Part shown: positions 1 through 6,291 of the stretch, in pieces | How the letters are laid out: every line of letters begins with the position of its first letter | Position numbering within the stretch: the stretch's first letter is position 1 | DNA from: Candidatus Uhrbacteria bacterium | GTDB taxonomy: Bacteria > Patescibacteriota > Patescibacteriia > UBA9934 | NCBI GenBank assembly: GCA_003518105.1 | Contig: DOZH01000003.1 | Coordinates: 21,840 to 31,192 of the forward strand | Length of the DNA stretch: 9,353 nt | Direction of reading: 5' to 3' | Translations under genes and position numbers: made by a program | Notes under the pieces: generated by a model | The model's input: the letters and a program-made list of their open reading frames with translations, nothing else | The model's database searches: none | Told to the model about the DNA's origin: nothing

Positions 1-35
1 CGAGTCTCGCGTTGACTGGAATCAAGCTTGATTTT

Positions 36-821
36 TTACCTAAGACTATAAGTAATAGTCACATTCACCACCGACTCATTACTACCAACCGCAATCTCCG
101 GTGACGGTGCACCACCCATCGCCTTGTCCGCCATCATACCGCTGTAATATGGATATGGGCTACCGCCAGTTGATTCGTTGTAACTAACCACACTCCCAAT
201 CCGCTGACCCATGGCCGACGCAATGCTGGCAGCCTGCACCTGGGCCTTAGTGATCGCCAACTGGCGAGCATCGCTAACCACTTTAGTCGTGTCGCTCACC
301 GTCAAAGCTACATTACCGATATTCGTCACTCCCAAATCTCCAGCCGCGGCCAATACCTTATCCGCCAAGCTGGTATCACGCATCGTAACGGTTAAACTTT
401 GTGTTACTTGGTAGCCAATCACTTTAGCTGGGCTGACGTCATAATCATACGTTTGAGACAAATTATACTGCGACGTCTGGAGATCGGCAGCCACAATACC
501 AAGTGACTTCATCTTGGCAAGCAAAGCATTCATGGCTGTGCTGTTAGTATCCTGCGCTTCGTTACTTGTTGCCCCAGTCGAAGTAATACTCAAATCCACT
601 TCAGCTTCATCTGGTACCTGCGAGGCCTTGCCCTCACCAGTTACTGTAATCGTAGCTGGCATTTGATCTGCTACGCCAACTTGATCAATCTCTACAAACG
701 TCTTCTCAATTTGCACAAACAACCACACGATGCCGTAAACCAAGGCAATCGCCAATAACAGCGTGAACAACTTATTACTCCTCCACTCTGGCCAAAAACT
801 TGTTTGCTTTTCCAGTGCCAT
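36..821 (-). CDS. SIMPL-domain (DUF541) membrane-anchored protein
   Basis: The protein belongs to the SIMPL/DUF541 family, exported or membrane-anchored bacterial proteins whose biochemical role is poorly defined. Counting from the upstream ATG at 848 (270 aa), one hydrophobic segment lies at about 27-46, after a short charged start, which suggests an N-terminal anchor with the rest outside the membrane. The family signature is visible at 67-88: a TVTGEGKAS..PDEAEVDLSI stretch. It is followed by LGI..DLQTSQYNL and IGYQVTQSLTVTMRD (about 117-157) and a C-terminal VNVTITYSL strand. I chose the internal ATG at 821 (261 aa). The TATAAT promoter element sits one base upstream of the 848 ATG, so that codon would probably fall before the transcription start. 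Neither start has a Shine-Dalgarno site. The gene follows the terminator of the 849-aa gene and appears monocistronic. Family call is strong; start is moderately sure; function unknown. Confidence 0.88.
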   Translation of the reverse strand: MALEKQTSFWPEWRSNKLFTLLLAIALVYGIVWLFVQIEKTFVEIDQVGVADQMPATITVTGEGKASQVPDEAEVDLSITSTGATSNEAQDTNSTAMNALLAKMKSLGIVAADLQTSQYNLSQTYDYDVSPAKVIGYQVTQSLTVTMRDTSLADKVLAAAGDLGVTNIGNVALTVSDTTKVVSDARQLAITKAQVQAASIASAMGQRIGSVVSYNESTGGSPYPYYSGMMADKAMGGAPSPEIAVGSNESVVNVTITYSLR

Positions 822-849
822 AAAAAATATTATTACTACTAATGACATT

Positions 850-858
850 ATTATAACA
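850..858 (-). promoter_or_regulatory. Extended -10 promoter of the SIMPL-domain gene
   Basis: On the minus strand the string TGTTATAAT is a perfect TGn plus TATAAT extended -10. I see no good -35: the bases 16-18 upstream are in the T-rich tail of the preceding terminator, which fits an extended -10 promoter that does not need one. The predicted transcription start is near 843. Confidence 0.65.
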
Positions 859-870
859 CAAACAAAACTT

Positions 871-915
871 TCTAAAATAAAAAGACCGGGCCAGCGCTTT
901 CACGCCAACCCGGTC
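871..915 (-). terminator. Intrinsic terminator of the 849-aa gene
   Basis: In the minus-strand RNA, GACCGGGUUGGCG pairs with CGCUGGCCCGGUC through 13 base pairs, allowing G-U wobbles, around the loop UGAAAG. The stem is followed directly by UUUUUAUUUUAG. It starts 16 bases after the TGA stop. The stem base (GACCGGG/CCCGGUC) is identical to the terminator of the 492-aa paralogue. Confidence 0.9.
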
Positions 916-931
916 ACGCCTCACGAACTCC

Positions 932-3481
932 TCACTTCTCGAGCAACGCCTCCATGTGCTCCAAGCTTACTCCGCTCGTCATCACAATTTCCCGCGTCCT
1001 CGCCTCCTGTTCTTCCAACTCCTCCGTCGCCAGCCGCAACGCCTCCTGCAGACGCTCCACCTCCTGCTGACGGCTGACCACCGCCTGTTGCGCGCTCTCG
1101 ATCTTCGCCCTGTGCATCGAGATCATCGTAGGCAGCAACTGCTGGAACTGCTCAGCCTTGCTCAGCACCGGCACCACTGCTGGCACCAACACCGGCTCAG
1201 GCTCAGGTTCAGGCCCTGGCTCTGGCTGCGGCTCAGCCGGACTCGACACCTGCTCCGGTTCGGCCACCGGCGTTTCCTCAGGTTCAGGCTCAGCCACCGG
1301 CGCTTCCACAGGCTGCGCGGCCTTCGCCGACTCCACCTGCGCGGTCGCTTTGGACTCAACGACCGGCTCGTCCTCGGCCTCAGGCTCGACAACAGGCTCA
1401 GGTTCGGTCACCTCATCGGCAATCCCTTCCATCACCTGCGGCGCCCACTTCCGGAGATAGGCGACAGTGTCCGTCCACCACACCTTATCGGCAAACAAGG
1501 CCTCAGCCAACGCCTGTACCTCCTCGTCAGGCACGATCCGAGGTTGCACCCTCACGGTCGCACTTGTCGTGTCAAACGTCGCCAAATCTCGCTGGAAGAC
1601 AGACTGGTGACCGCCGCGGTAGAACACCGGCGTCAAACCCCTAGCGACCATCTCATTGGTCACCACGACCCCCGGGTGACGATTGCCCGGCCTCACCAAC
1701 AGGACCACCTTCTGCAAGATGGGGCTTGTCAGGATACCATCTGGCCAACCATGCGGCTTCAACCGCTCAAGCAACAAGCCGGCCACCCGGTGACATTCCG
1801 CCGCTACTGGCGAACAACGAACCACCGGCACCAACACCTGATTCACATTCTCACTCATGACCACTCCCTCCTCAGGAACATTGTTTTCTTCAGACACCGA
1901 GCTAGCCACAGGCGCCAGCTCGACCAGGACTTCTTCAGCGGCGACAGTGGCCACTTCTGCCACAGCTACCACCGCCTCGACAGTCTCCTCGACCGCCGCT
2001 GCAGTAACCGCCGTCACACTCTCCGTCACAACCTCGACTTCGGCCTCAACCACAGCCGGCGCCACAGTCTCGACCGGTGTCTCAATCACCACGGGCGATG
2101 TCCGCTCAACGGCGCTCTTCTCCAGCTGCCGCTCAACATCCATGTCCGTGATGATGCCTTCGGTGTTGCTGGCAATCCAGTTGTGCGTGGACCGCAAGCC
2201 GGGCAGACTGCTCATCTCCTCATTGATGATTTTCGCGGCAACACGCTGCACAAACGTCAGCTTCAGCGCCGCCACCTGATCGCCAGGACCGTAGTCAACC
2301 TCAGTCCAGCGGAACACGCTATTCAACAGCGAAGACTTGCGAGCCAACACCGTCAAACCGCGACCAACCAGCGAGTTGATCACCTCCATCACAAAGGACG
2401 GCGCCTGGTCGTCAGAAGTCAACGCCAACACCACCTTCTTCAGCTGCCAGCCAACAATCACGTCAGCCGGCAAAGTGGTCCTGACCGCCAACCCAGCTAA
2501 CAGCAGGCCAGCCGCTCGGTGCACGCTAGCTGCCAACATTGCCAACTCTGCAGCGTGCGTCACCTTCATGGTTGCCGTCACTTGCGCCGCCGTCACTGGC
2601 TCCACCACGGGCGGCGTCACCACTGGCTGGCTCTCTACTTCCGCCATCAACGTGGCCCGCCGCCTCAGAATCTCGCCCTCTGCCGCCTCAGCTACCACCA
2701 GTTCTGCCCGCACCAACTGCAACGCATCGCCAGTCTGCTTTTTCAGCTCACCGCGCAGGCTACGCAACCTGACACGCGCGTAGTCAAGCTCGATCTGCAC
2801 TTTCTCAACCGGCGATTTGCCGTGCGTCCGGATGAGGAAACCGAGCTTCTCTCGGGTGACGTCCATCAAGCGCTGCGGCTCGACCACGGGCACGATCTGT
2901 ACCTGGTAGAACTGCTTGGCTGACAGAACCAAATTGCCCCGATCAATCACCCGGTTCTTGCCAAGCGCCGGCGCGATGCATCTGCGCAGCACTTCGTAGT
3001 CCGCAGGCAGCTGCACCTTCTTCTCCAGGTACTCATCCAGGCTAGCCGCCGGCAATTCCCTCTGCCGGTACAGCTCATGCAGGAGCAAGACGTTGCGCCA
3101 CACACGCTCAGCGTCACTCGGCCAGCGATCACGGTCGCCCTGTGCGTCATAGCCACGCAGCAAGCCAGGCTGGGTCGCGCGCAACACCTCTGCCACCGCC
3201 ATCGAGTCGATCTTCCCCTCCTTGTGAATACAGGGAAAGTTCTTGCTGAGGAAGGTGATGGTCCTGTCTATCACATCCGGCAGCCACTGCTCGTCGTAGA
3301 GCGTCTCGATCAACTCAACGTAGGTCTCGCACTCACGGTGGCGCAAAGCCTCAGCCAGGTACGCGCACACCGAATATTTGTGCGTGTCGCACATCTTCTC
3401 GTGGCCCTGACTGTTCAGGTGCTCCAGGCTCACCGTCGGCAGGCTCTCTGCTGTCTTGTGGGGAGAATTCAGGCTAGTCAT
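932..3481 (-). CDS. 849-aa multidomain coiled-coil protein of unknown function (paralogue A)
   Basis: I do not recognise this protein from any named family. From the N-terminus it has: a domain at about 36-172; a charged, probably coiled-coil stretch at 225-285; a repeat-domain copy at 312-422; a Val/Ala/Glu-rich linker at 455-545; a second repeat-domain copy at 556-668; a Pro/Glu-rich linker at 688-772 with PEPEPEP runs; and a C-terminal coiled coil at 775-849 ending EALLEK. The repeat copies share HRxAGLLL, KVVL, RGLT and SVF. The N-terminal, repeat and C-terminal parts all match the 492-aa gene just upstream, so the two are paralogues. There is no signal peptide or membrane segment, so it is probably cytoplasmic. 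GGAG six bases before the ATG supports this start; M30 is an alternative. Codons are GC-rich compared with the glycolytic genes. A scaffold or filament-like role is only a guess from the architecture. Confidence 0.85.
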   Translation of the reverse strand: MTSLNSPHKTAESLPTVSLEHLNSQGHEKMCDTHKYSVCAYLAEALRHRECETYVELIETLYDEQWLPDVIDRTITFLSKNFPCIHKEGKIDSMAVAEVLRATQPGLLRGYDAQGDRDRWPSDAERVWRNVLLLHELYRQRELPAASLDEYLEKKVQLPADYEVLRRCIAPALGKNRVIDRGNLVLSAKQFYQVQIVPVVEPQRLMDVTREKLGFLIRTHGKSPVEKVQIELDYARVRLRSLRGELKKQTGDALQLVRAELVVAEAAEGEILRRRATLMAEVESQPVVTPPVVEPVTAAQVTATMKVTHAAELAMLAASVHRAAGLLLAGLAVRTTLPADVIVGWQLKKVVLALTSDDQAPSFVMEVINSLVGRGLTVLARKSSLLNSVFRWTEVDYGPGDQVAALKLTFVQRVAAKIINEEMSSLPGLRSTHNWIASNTEGIITDMDVERQLEKSAVERTSPVVIETPVETVAPAVVEAEVEVVTESVTAVTAAAVEETVEAVVAVAEVATVAAEEVLVELAPVASSVSEENNVPEEGVVMSENVNQVLVPVVRCSPVAAECHRVAGLLLERLKPHGWPDGILTSPILQKVVLLVRPGNRHPGVVVTNEMVARGLTPVFYRGGHQSVFQRDLATFDTTSATVRVQPRIVPDEEVQALAEALFADKVWWTDTVAYLRKWAPQVMEGIADEVTEPEPVVEPEAEDEPVVESKATAQVESAKAAQPVEAPVAEPEPEETPVAEPEQVSSPAEPQPEPGPEPEPEPVLVPAVVPVLSKAEQFQQLLPTMISMHRAKIESAQQAVVSRQQEVERLQEALRLATEELEEQEARTREIVMTSGVSLEHMEALLEK
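1166..1420 (-). repeat. Low-complexity Pro/Glu linker coding repeat
   Basis: This stretch encodes residues 688-772 of the 849-aa protein. It is built from degenerate short repeats of Glu-Pro and Val-Ala-Glu-Pro units, such as EPEPEETPVAEPE and PEPGPEPEPEPV. It separates the second repeat domain from the C-terminal coiled coil and is probably an extended flexible spacer. Its DNA is prone to length variation by slippage. Confidence 0.7.
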
Positions 3482-3484
3482 GTA

Positions 3485-3498
3485 GGACTCCGGTGTCC
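3485..3498 (-). promoter_or_regulatory. Ribosome-site hairpin of the 849-aa gene
   Basis: The minus strand reads GGACACCGGAGTCC, a 14-base near-palindrome with one A/A mismatch pair, and it contains the GGAG Shine-Dalgarno sequence (3488-3491) six bases before the ATG. If folded it would partly hide the ribosome site. The stem is short, so regulation is only a possibility. Confidence 0.35.
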
Positions 3499-3514
3499 GT
3501 TGTGAATGTACGTA

Positions 3515-3529
3515 CCTGGAAAATCCAAG
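3515..3529 (-). promoter_or_regulatory. Predicted 5'-terminal mRNA hairpin, 849-aa gene
   Basis: The minus-strand RNA CUUGGA-UUU-UCCAGG forms a six-pair stem with one G-U wobble and a three-base loop. The predicted transcription start (near 3530) lies at its first base, so the transcript would begin with a hairpin, as in leaders that protect mRNA ends. The paralogue has a similar arrangement. Confidence 0.35.
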
Positions 3530-3536
3530 CGCCGCA

Positions 3537-3565
3537 ATTTTGTGCTATTTCAGCAAAAAAGTCAA
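3537..3565 (-). promoter_or_regulatory. Sigma70-type promoter of the 849-aa gene
   Basis: The -35 is TTGACT (3560-3565), the spacer is 17 bases, and the -10 is CAAAAT (3537-3542, four of six consensus bases). The -35 abuts the T-tract of the upstream gene's terminator. The first ten bases, TTGACTTTTT, are identical in the paralogue's promoter. Confidence 0.6.
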
Positions 3566-3606
3566 TAAAATAAAGACCGGGCAAGTGCAGCTGCACCCAC
3601 CCGGTC
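3561..3606 (-). terminator. Intrinsic terminator of the 492-aa gene
   Basis: In the minus-strand RNA, GACCGGGUGGGUGC pairs with GCACUUGCCCGGUC (14 pairs, three of them wobble) around the four-base loop AGCU. The stem is followed by UUUAUUUUAUU. It lies 28 bases after the TAA stop and shares its GACCGGG/CCCGGUC base with the terminator of the 849-aa paralogue. Confidence 0.9.
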
Positions 3607-3634
3607 ACCCGTGGCTAACCACGAGTACGAACGC

Positions 3635-5113
3635 TTACTCGAGCAAGGCCTTCAAGTGGCCCAGCTTCTTCTCTGCTTCAGCCATCAGCGGCTCATTCTC
3701 GGCCCGCCAAGCTGCCAACTCCGTCTCCAGAGTCGCCTTCCTGGCCAAGGCAGCATCGATCGCCTCCTGCACGCTGACCAGGCCCTTCTCCCTCTTCTCC
3801 TGCTCCGCCCGCCGCTTCTGCAGATCCTGCTCTCGCTCGAGAATCCGACCAGGCAACAGGCGCCGGAAAGTCTCCTCTGCGCTCTCCGGCCCAACCTCAA
3901 CCTTGGGCTTGGCCGGACACTTCACCTTGACCTGCTCGACCTCACCAGCTCCGAACACGCCAGTATCAGTCAACAAACTCTGCACCAACTCCTGGATCTG
4001 GGCTGGCGTCACCTGTTCGGCCACCGCTCTGGGCGCACCAGTGAAGACGGTCACCGAAACGTCCCTCATCTGGTACACGCCAGTGCTCACGCGGTCCCAA
4101 AACACTCCGTTCATTTCAGCCACTGTCACGGCCGGTTGCGGGCAAGTCGGTTGAACCAGCACCACGACCCGAGTGAGCAGCTTCATGTTGAGCATTCCCA
4201 CTGGCCAACCAGTCACCTCGAGCTGAGCGAGCGCCGCCTTGGCGACACTGTAAATGCCGGCCTTCACCTGTGAAGTTCTGATCACCACAGGCGACTGTCG
4301 AACCGTGTCAATCGGCGATTCTGCCGCCGGTTCAGGCACAACAGACATCACCTCATCTAACATCACCTCGCTGACGACCTCACTGGCCGACACAGACTCC
4401 TCGGTCACCACCAGCTCGACCACTTCCAGCCGCGCTGATGTCTTGAGCTTCGGCAGCGCCATCACCTGCTCGGCCTTGCGGAGCGTCGCCAGCTCGTCGG
4501 CCAACAGGTCGTACAGCTTTACCGCGCAGTTGCCGGTCAAAGTCAGTCCGTAGGTCTGACAGATCCGCTGCAACGACTCAGTCAGGATATCCCGCGACCT
4601 ACCCGGATCCCTCATGGACGGATGCACCACCAGCATGAGGGCTTCCGCCACCGCCTGCGATGGCGAGTGCTTCTGCACCTCATTCCAGACGTCGCGACCG
4701 CCGAGCCGCCCAGTACGGTACAGGCCATTCAGGTAGACCGCCGCACCACACACGTAGTCGGCCGTCATCATCACTCGCCGCTCATTCTTCAGGTTGTAGC
4801 CAAACGGCAACGGCACAGACACAGACGAGAACACTTCCACGATGGCTGCTGGGTCAATCTTGTCCGCTTGATGGACCATGGGCAGATGCTTACTCACCGC
4901 GGACATAATGTCCCGCAGCTCAGTCATCGGCCACCGTTCATCTGTGAAGAACTTGTGGATCAACTGCGAGTAGGTCACACACTCGCTATCGAACAGGGCT
5001 TGCTCCAGCACCTTCAAGGCCGTATGGTCGCCTTTCACCGCCAACAAGTCAGCACCTGCCGGCGTCAACACCAACTTCAACTTACCCTGTCGCCGCACGA
5101 TATTTCCAGCCAT
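3635..5113 (-). CDS. 492-aa coiled-coil protein of unknown function (paralogue B)
   Basis: I do not recognise this protein from any named family. It has an N-terminal domain at about 30-165, a Val/Glu/Ser-rich linker at 225-278, one repeat domain at 283-383 and a C-terminal coiled coil at 411-492. By hand alignment the N-terminal domain shares about 22 identities in 57 positions with the 849-aa protein, including TYxxLI, SK..P..H and KID. The repeat domain shares GWP, VVxLVxP, a P.V.V.EM string and a VQxLxxxL end with that protein's second copy. The coiled coil shares FxxLLPxxI at its start and ALLE at its end. No signal peptide or membrane segment is seen, so a soluble cytoplasmic protein is likely. 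GAGGAG five bases before the ATG fixes the start. It has its own promoter and terminator. It is shorter than its paralogue by one repeat domain and the long linkers. Confidence 0.85.
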   Translation of the reverse strand: MAGNIVRRQGKLKLVLTPAGADLLAVKGDHTALKVLEQALFDSECVTYSQLIHKFFTDERWPMTELRDIMSAVSKHLPMVHQADKIDPAAIVEVFSSVSVPLPFGYNLKNERRVMMTADYVCGAAVYLNGLYRTGRLGGRDVWNEVQKHSPSQAVAEALMLVVHPSMRDPGRSRDILTESLQRICQTYGLTLTGNCAVKLYDLLADELATLRKAEQVMALPKLKTSARLEVVELVVTEESVSASEVVSEVMLDEVMSVVPEPAAESPIDTVRQSPVVIRTSQVKAGIYSVAKAALAQLEVTGWPVGMLNMKLLTRVVVLVQPTCPQPAVTVAEMNGVFWDRVSTGVYQMRDVSVTVFTGAPRAVAEQVTPAQIQELVQSLLTDTGVFGAGEVEQVKVKCPAKPKVEVGPESAEETFRRLLPGRILEREQDLQKRRAEQEKREKGLVSVQEAIDAALARKATLETELAAWRAENEPLMAEAEKKLGHLKALLE

Positions 5114-5118
5114 CTCAT

Positions 5119-5139
5119 CTCCTCGCTAGTCAAGCTAGC
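5119..5139 (-). promoter_or_regulatory. Strong ribosome site with adjacent hairpin
   Basis: GAGGAG (5119-5124) lies five bases before the ATG of the 492-aa gene and is the best Shine-Dalgarno site in the window. Just upstream, GCTAG-CTTGA-CTAGC (5125-5139) can form a five-pair hairpin ending next to it. The site decides the start; the hairpin's effect is unknown. Confidence 0.55.
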
Positions 5140-5156
5140 AACGTGTTAAAGAACCA

Positions 5157-5175
5157 GGCTCAAACTATTCGAGCC
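5157..5175 (-). promoter_or_regulatory. Predicted 5'-terminal mRNA hairpin, 492-aa gene
   Basis: The minus-strand RNA GGCUCGAA-UAG-UUUGAGCC forms eight pairs with one wobble and a three-base loop. With the promoter proposed here, transcription would start at about 5174, at the first stem base. It could instead be a weak terminator for pgk, but only UGGUUCUUUAA follows, which is a poor U-tract. An operator is also possible. Confidence 0.4.
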
Positions 5176-5180
5176 CCCAA

Positions 5181-5209
5181 AACCTAACTAATATTCGCCA
5201 AAAAGTCAA
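5181..5209 (-). promoter_or_regulatory. Probable promoter of the 492-aa gene
   Basis: The -35 is TTGACT (5204-5209), the spacer is 17 bases, and the -10 is TAGGTT (5181-5186, only three of six consensus bases). The -35 overlaps the TGA stop of pgk. The match to the paralogue's TTGACTTTTT promoter strengthens an otherwise weak call. Confidence 0.45.
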
Positions 5210-6285
5210 CCCTCCAAGCCTTTTAATCCCGGCATCTCCTCCCCACTCAAAAACTCCAACATCGCCCCACCACCAGTCGAAAGTAAGGTAAATCTACTAG
5301 CAAAAGTGCTGTTTTCGACCAGTGCCACGGTCGACCCTCCACCAACTATGCTCCGCGCGCCATGCACGCCCACAATTGCTTTCATTAACGCCTTCGTCCC
5401 CGCTGCCCCAGCTCGCTCCTCCACCAACCCAACCGGCCCATTCCAAACTATCGTCTTCGCCCCGCGTAACCAGGTCGGCAATACCTGCTCCGTCGCCCGA
5501 CCAATATCAATCACGCTCCCCCGTCGATCAATCCTCGTATCCACCGGCAACCGCAACTTATCGCCCAATAAATCGATCACCCCCTTAGCCCCACTAGACA
5601 ATCTACCTTTCTTAAAAGCCGGCAACAAACCACTACCCACTATCACCAAATCTGCCTTTACGCCCAAAGTTGAAAGCAGCGGCACCTTCGTCTCCAACTT
5701 ATTACCTCCAACAATCAACACAAACGGCTTCTTCATTGGCGCACTCAACTGCTTCACCTCTTCAACGAGCAGTCCCCCAGCAAAACTCGGCAAAAACTTG
5801 GTTATCGCCACCACAGATGCATGCGCCCGATGGCACACACCAAACGCGTTATTCACATAAACATCACCCATGCTCGCCAGTAATTCCGCAAACGTATCAT
5901 CATTAGCCTCTTCTCGTTTATCAAAACGCAAATTCTCAAGCATGACTATCTGCCCCGGCTTAATAGTCGACGCCAGCCTTAATGCATCTTTACCGACCAC
6001 GTCCTCTGACACCAAAATCTTTGTACCTAATGCCTTACTCATCGCCTTCGCAATTGGCGTAACGCTAAACTCCGTCTGCTTCCCGCGTGGTCGTCCTAAA
6101 TGAGTCAACAAAATAATACATGCACCCCGCGCTTGCAACCGTAAAATCTCTGGCAAGGCTTTGGCAATCTTGTCGTATCTACCAATAGACGCTCGACCTC
6201 GCACCAGGTCGACGTTGGCATCAATCCGCAACAGCACTCGCGTGCCGTGCTTAACATCACTCGCCTTCCAGGATTTTAATCTCAT
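5206..6285 (-). CDS. pgk: Phosphoglycerate kinase (short form)
   Basis: PGK transfers phosphate from 1,3-bisphosphoglycerate to ADP, giving ATP and 3-phosphoglycerate in cytoplasmic glycolysis. Substrate-side motifs are present: RIDANV (20-25), THLGRP (61-66), ENLRF (117-121), NNAFG (145-149, usually NDAFG) and HRAHAS (152-157). On the nucleotide side are VGGNKLETK (192-200), LPVD (246-249), WNGPVG (281-286) and STGGGA (336-341). At 359 residues it is shorter than the usual 390-400, with the loss mainly in the C-terminal nucleotide-binding half. The motif normally reading GGGD is GGGS at 315-318; that Asp is known to help bind the metal-nucleotide. Family assignment is firm; full activity is inferred. 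It is last in the gap-doxX-ndh-pgk unit, six bases after the NDH-2 stop, with no Shine-Dalgarno site, so coupled translation is likely. Confidence 0.96.
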   Translation of the reverse strand: MRLKSWKASDVKHGTRVLLRIDANVDLVRGRASIGRYDKIAKALPEILRLQARGACIILLTHLGRPRGKQTEFSVTPIAKAMSKALGTKILVSEDVVGKDALRLASTIKPGQIVMLENLRFDKREEANDDTFAELLASMGDVYVNNAFGVCHRAHASVVAITKFLPSFAGGLLVEEVKQLSAPMKKPFVLIVGGNKLETKVPLLSTLGVKADLVIVGSGLLPAFKKGRLSSGAKGVIDLLGDKLRLPVDTRIDRRGSVIDIGRATEQVLPTWLRGAKTIVWNGPVGLVEERAGAAGTKALMKAIVGVHGARSIVGGGSTVALVENSTFASRFTLLSTGGGAMLEFLSGEEMPGLKGLEG

Positions 6286-6291
6286 AAAAAA

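Noticed and set aside
20..33. Perfect palindrome AATCAAGCTTGATT just after the SIMPL gene
   Set aside because: As a minus-strand terminator it has no following T-tract. On the plus strand T residues follow, but the stem is only about five pairs and no convergent gene is visible, so I do not call it.
1166..1420. Short-repeat array considered as CRISPR or intergenic satellite
   Set aside because: The repeats are irregular and purely codon-based (Glu-Pro units) within an intact reading frame; there are no constant repeats with unique spacers.
956..2500. A 514-codon plus-strand open frame antisense to the 849-aa gene
   Set aside because: Its product is an extreme Arg/Leu/His-rich string with no domain pattern, as expected from the complement of GC-rich coding DNA. 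The minus-strand gene has a promoter, ribosome site, terminator and a paralogue. Other plus-strand frames in the window fail in the same way.
932..3481. The 849-aa protein as a secreted or surface protein because of its Pro/Glu repeats
   Set aside because: No signal peptide, membrane helix or cell-wall anchor is visible at either end.
5157..5175. The hairpin after pgk as its intrinsic terminator
   Set aside because: The stem is good, but the following UGGUUCUUUAA is a weak U-tract compared with the two clear terminators nearby. It fits better as the 5' end of the next transcript.
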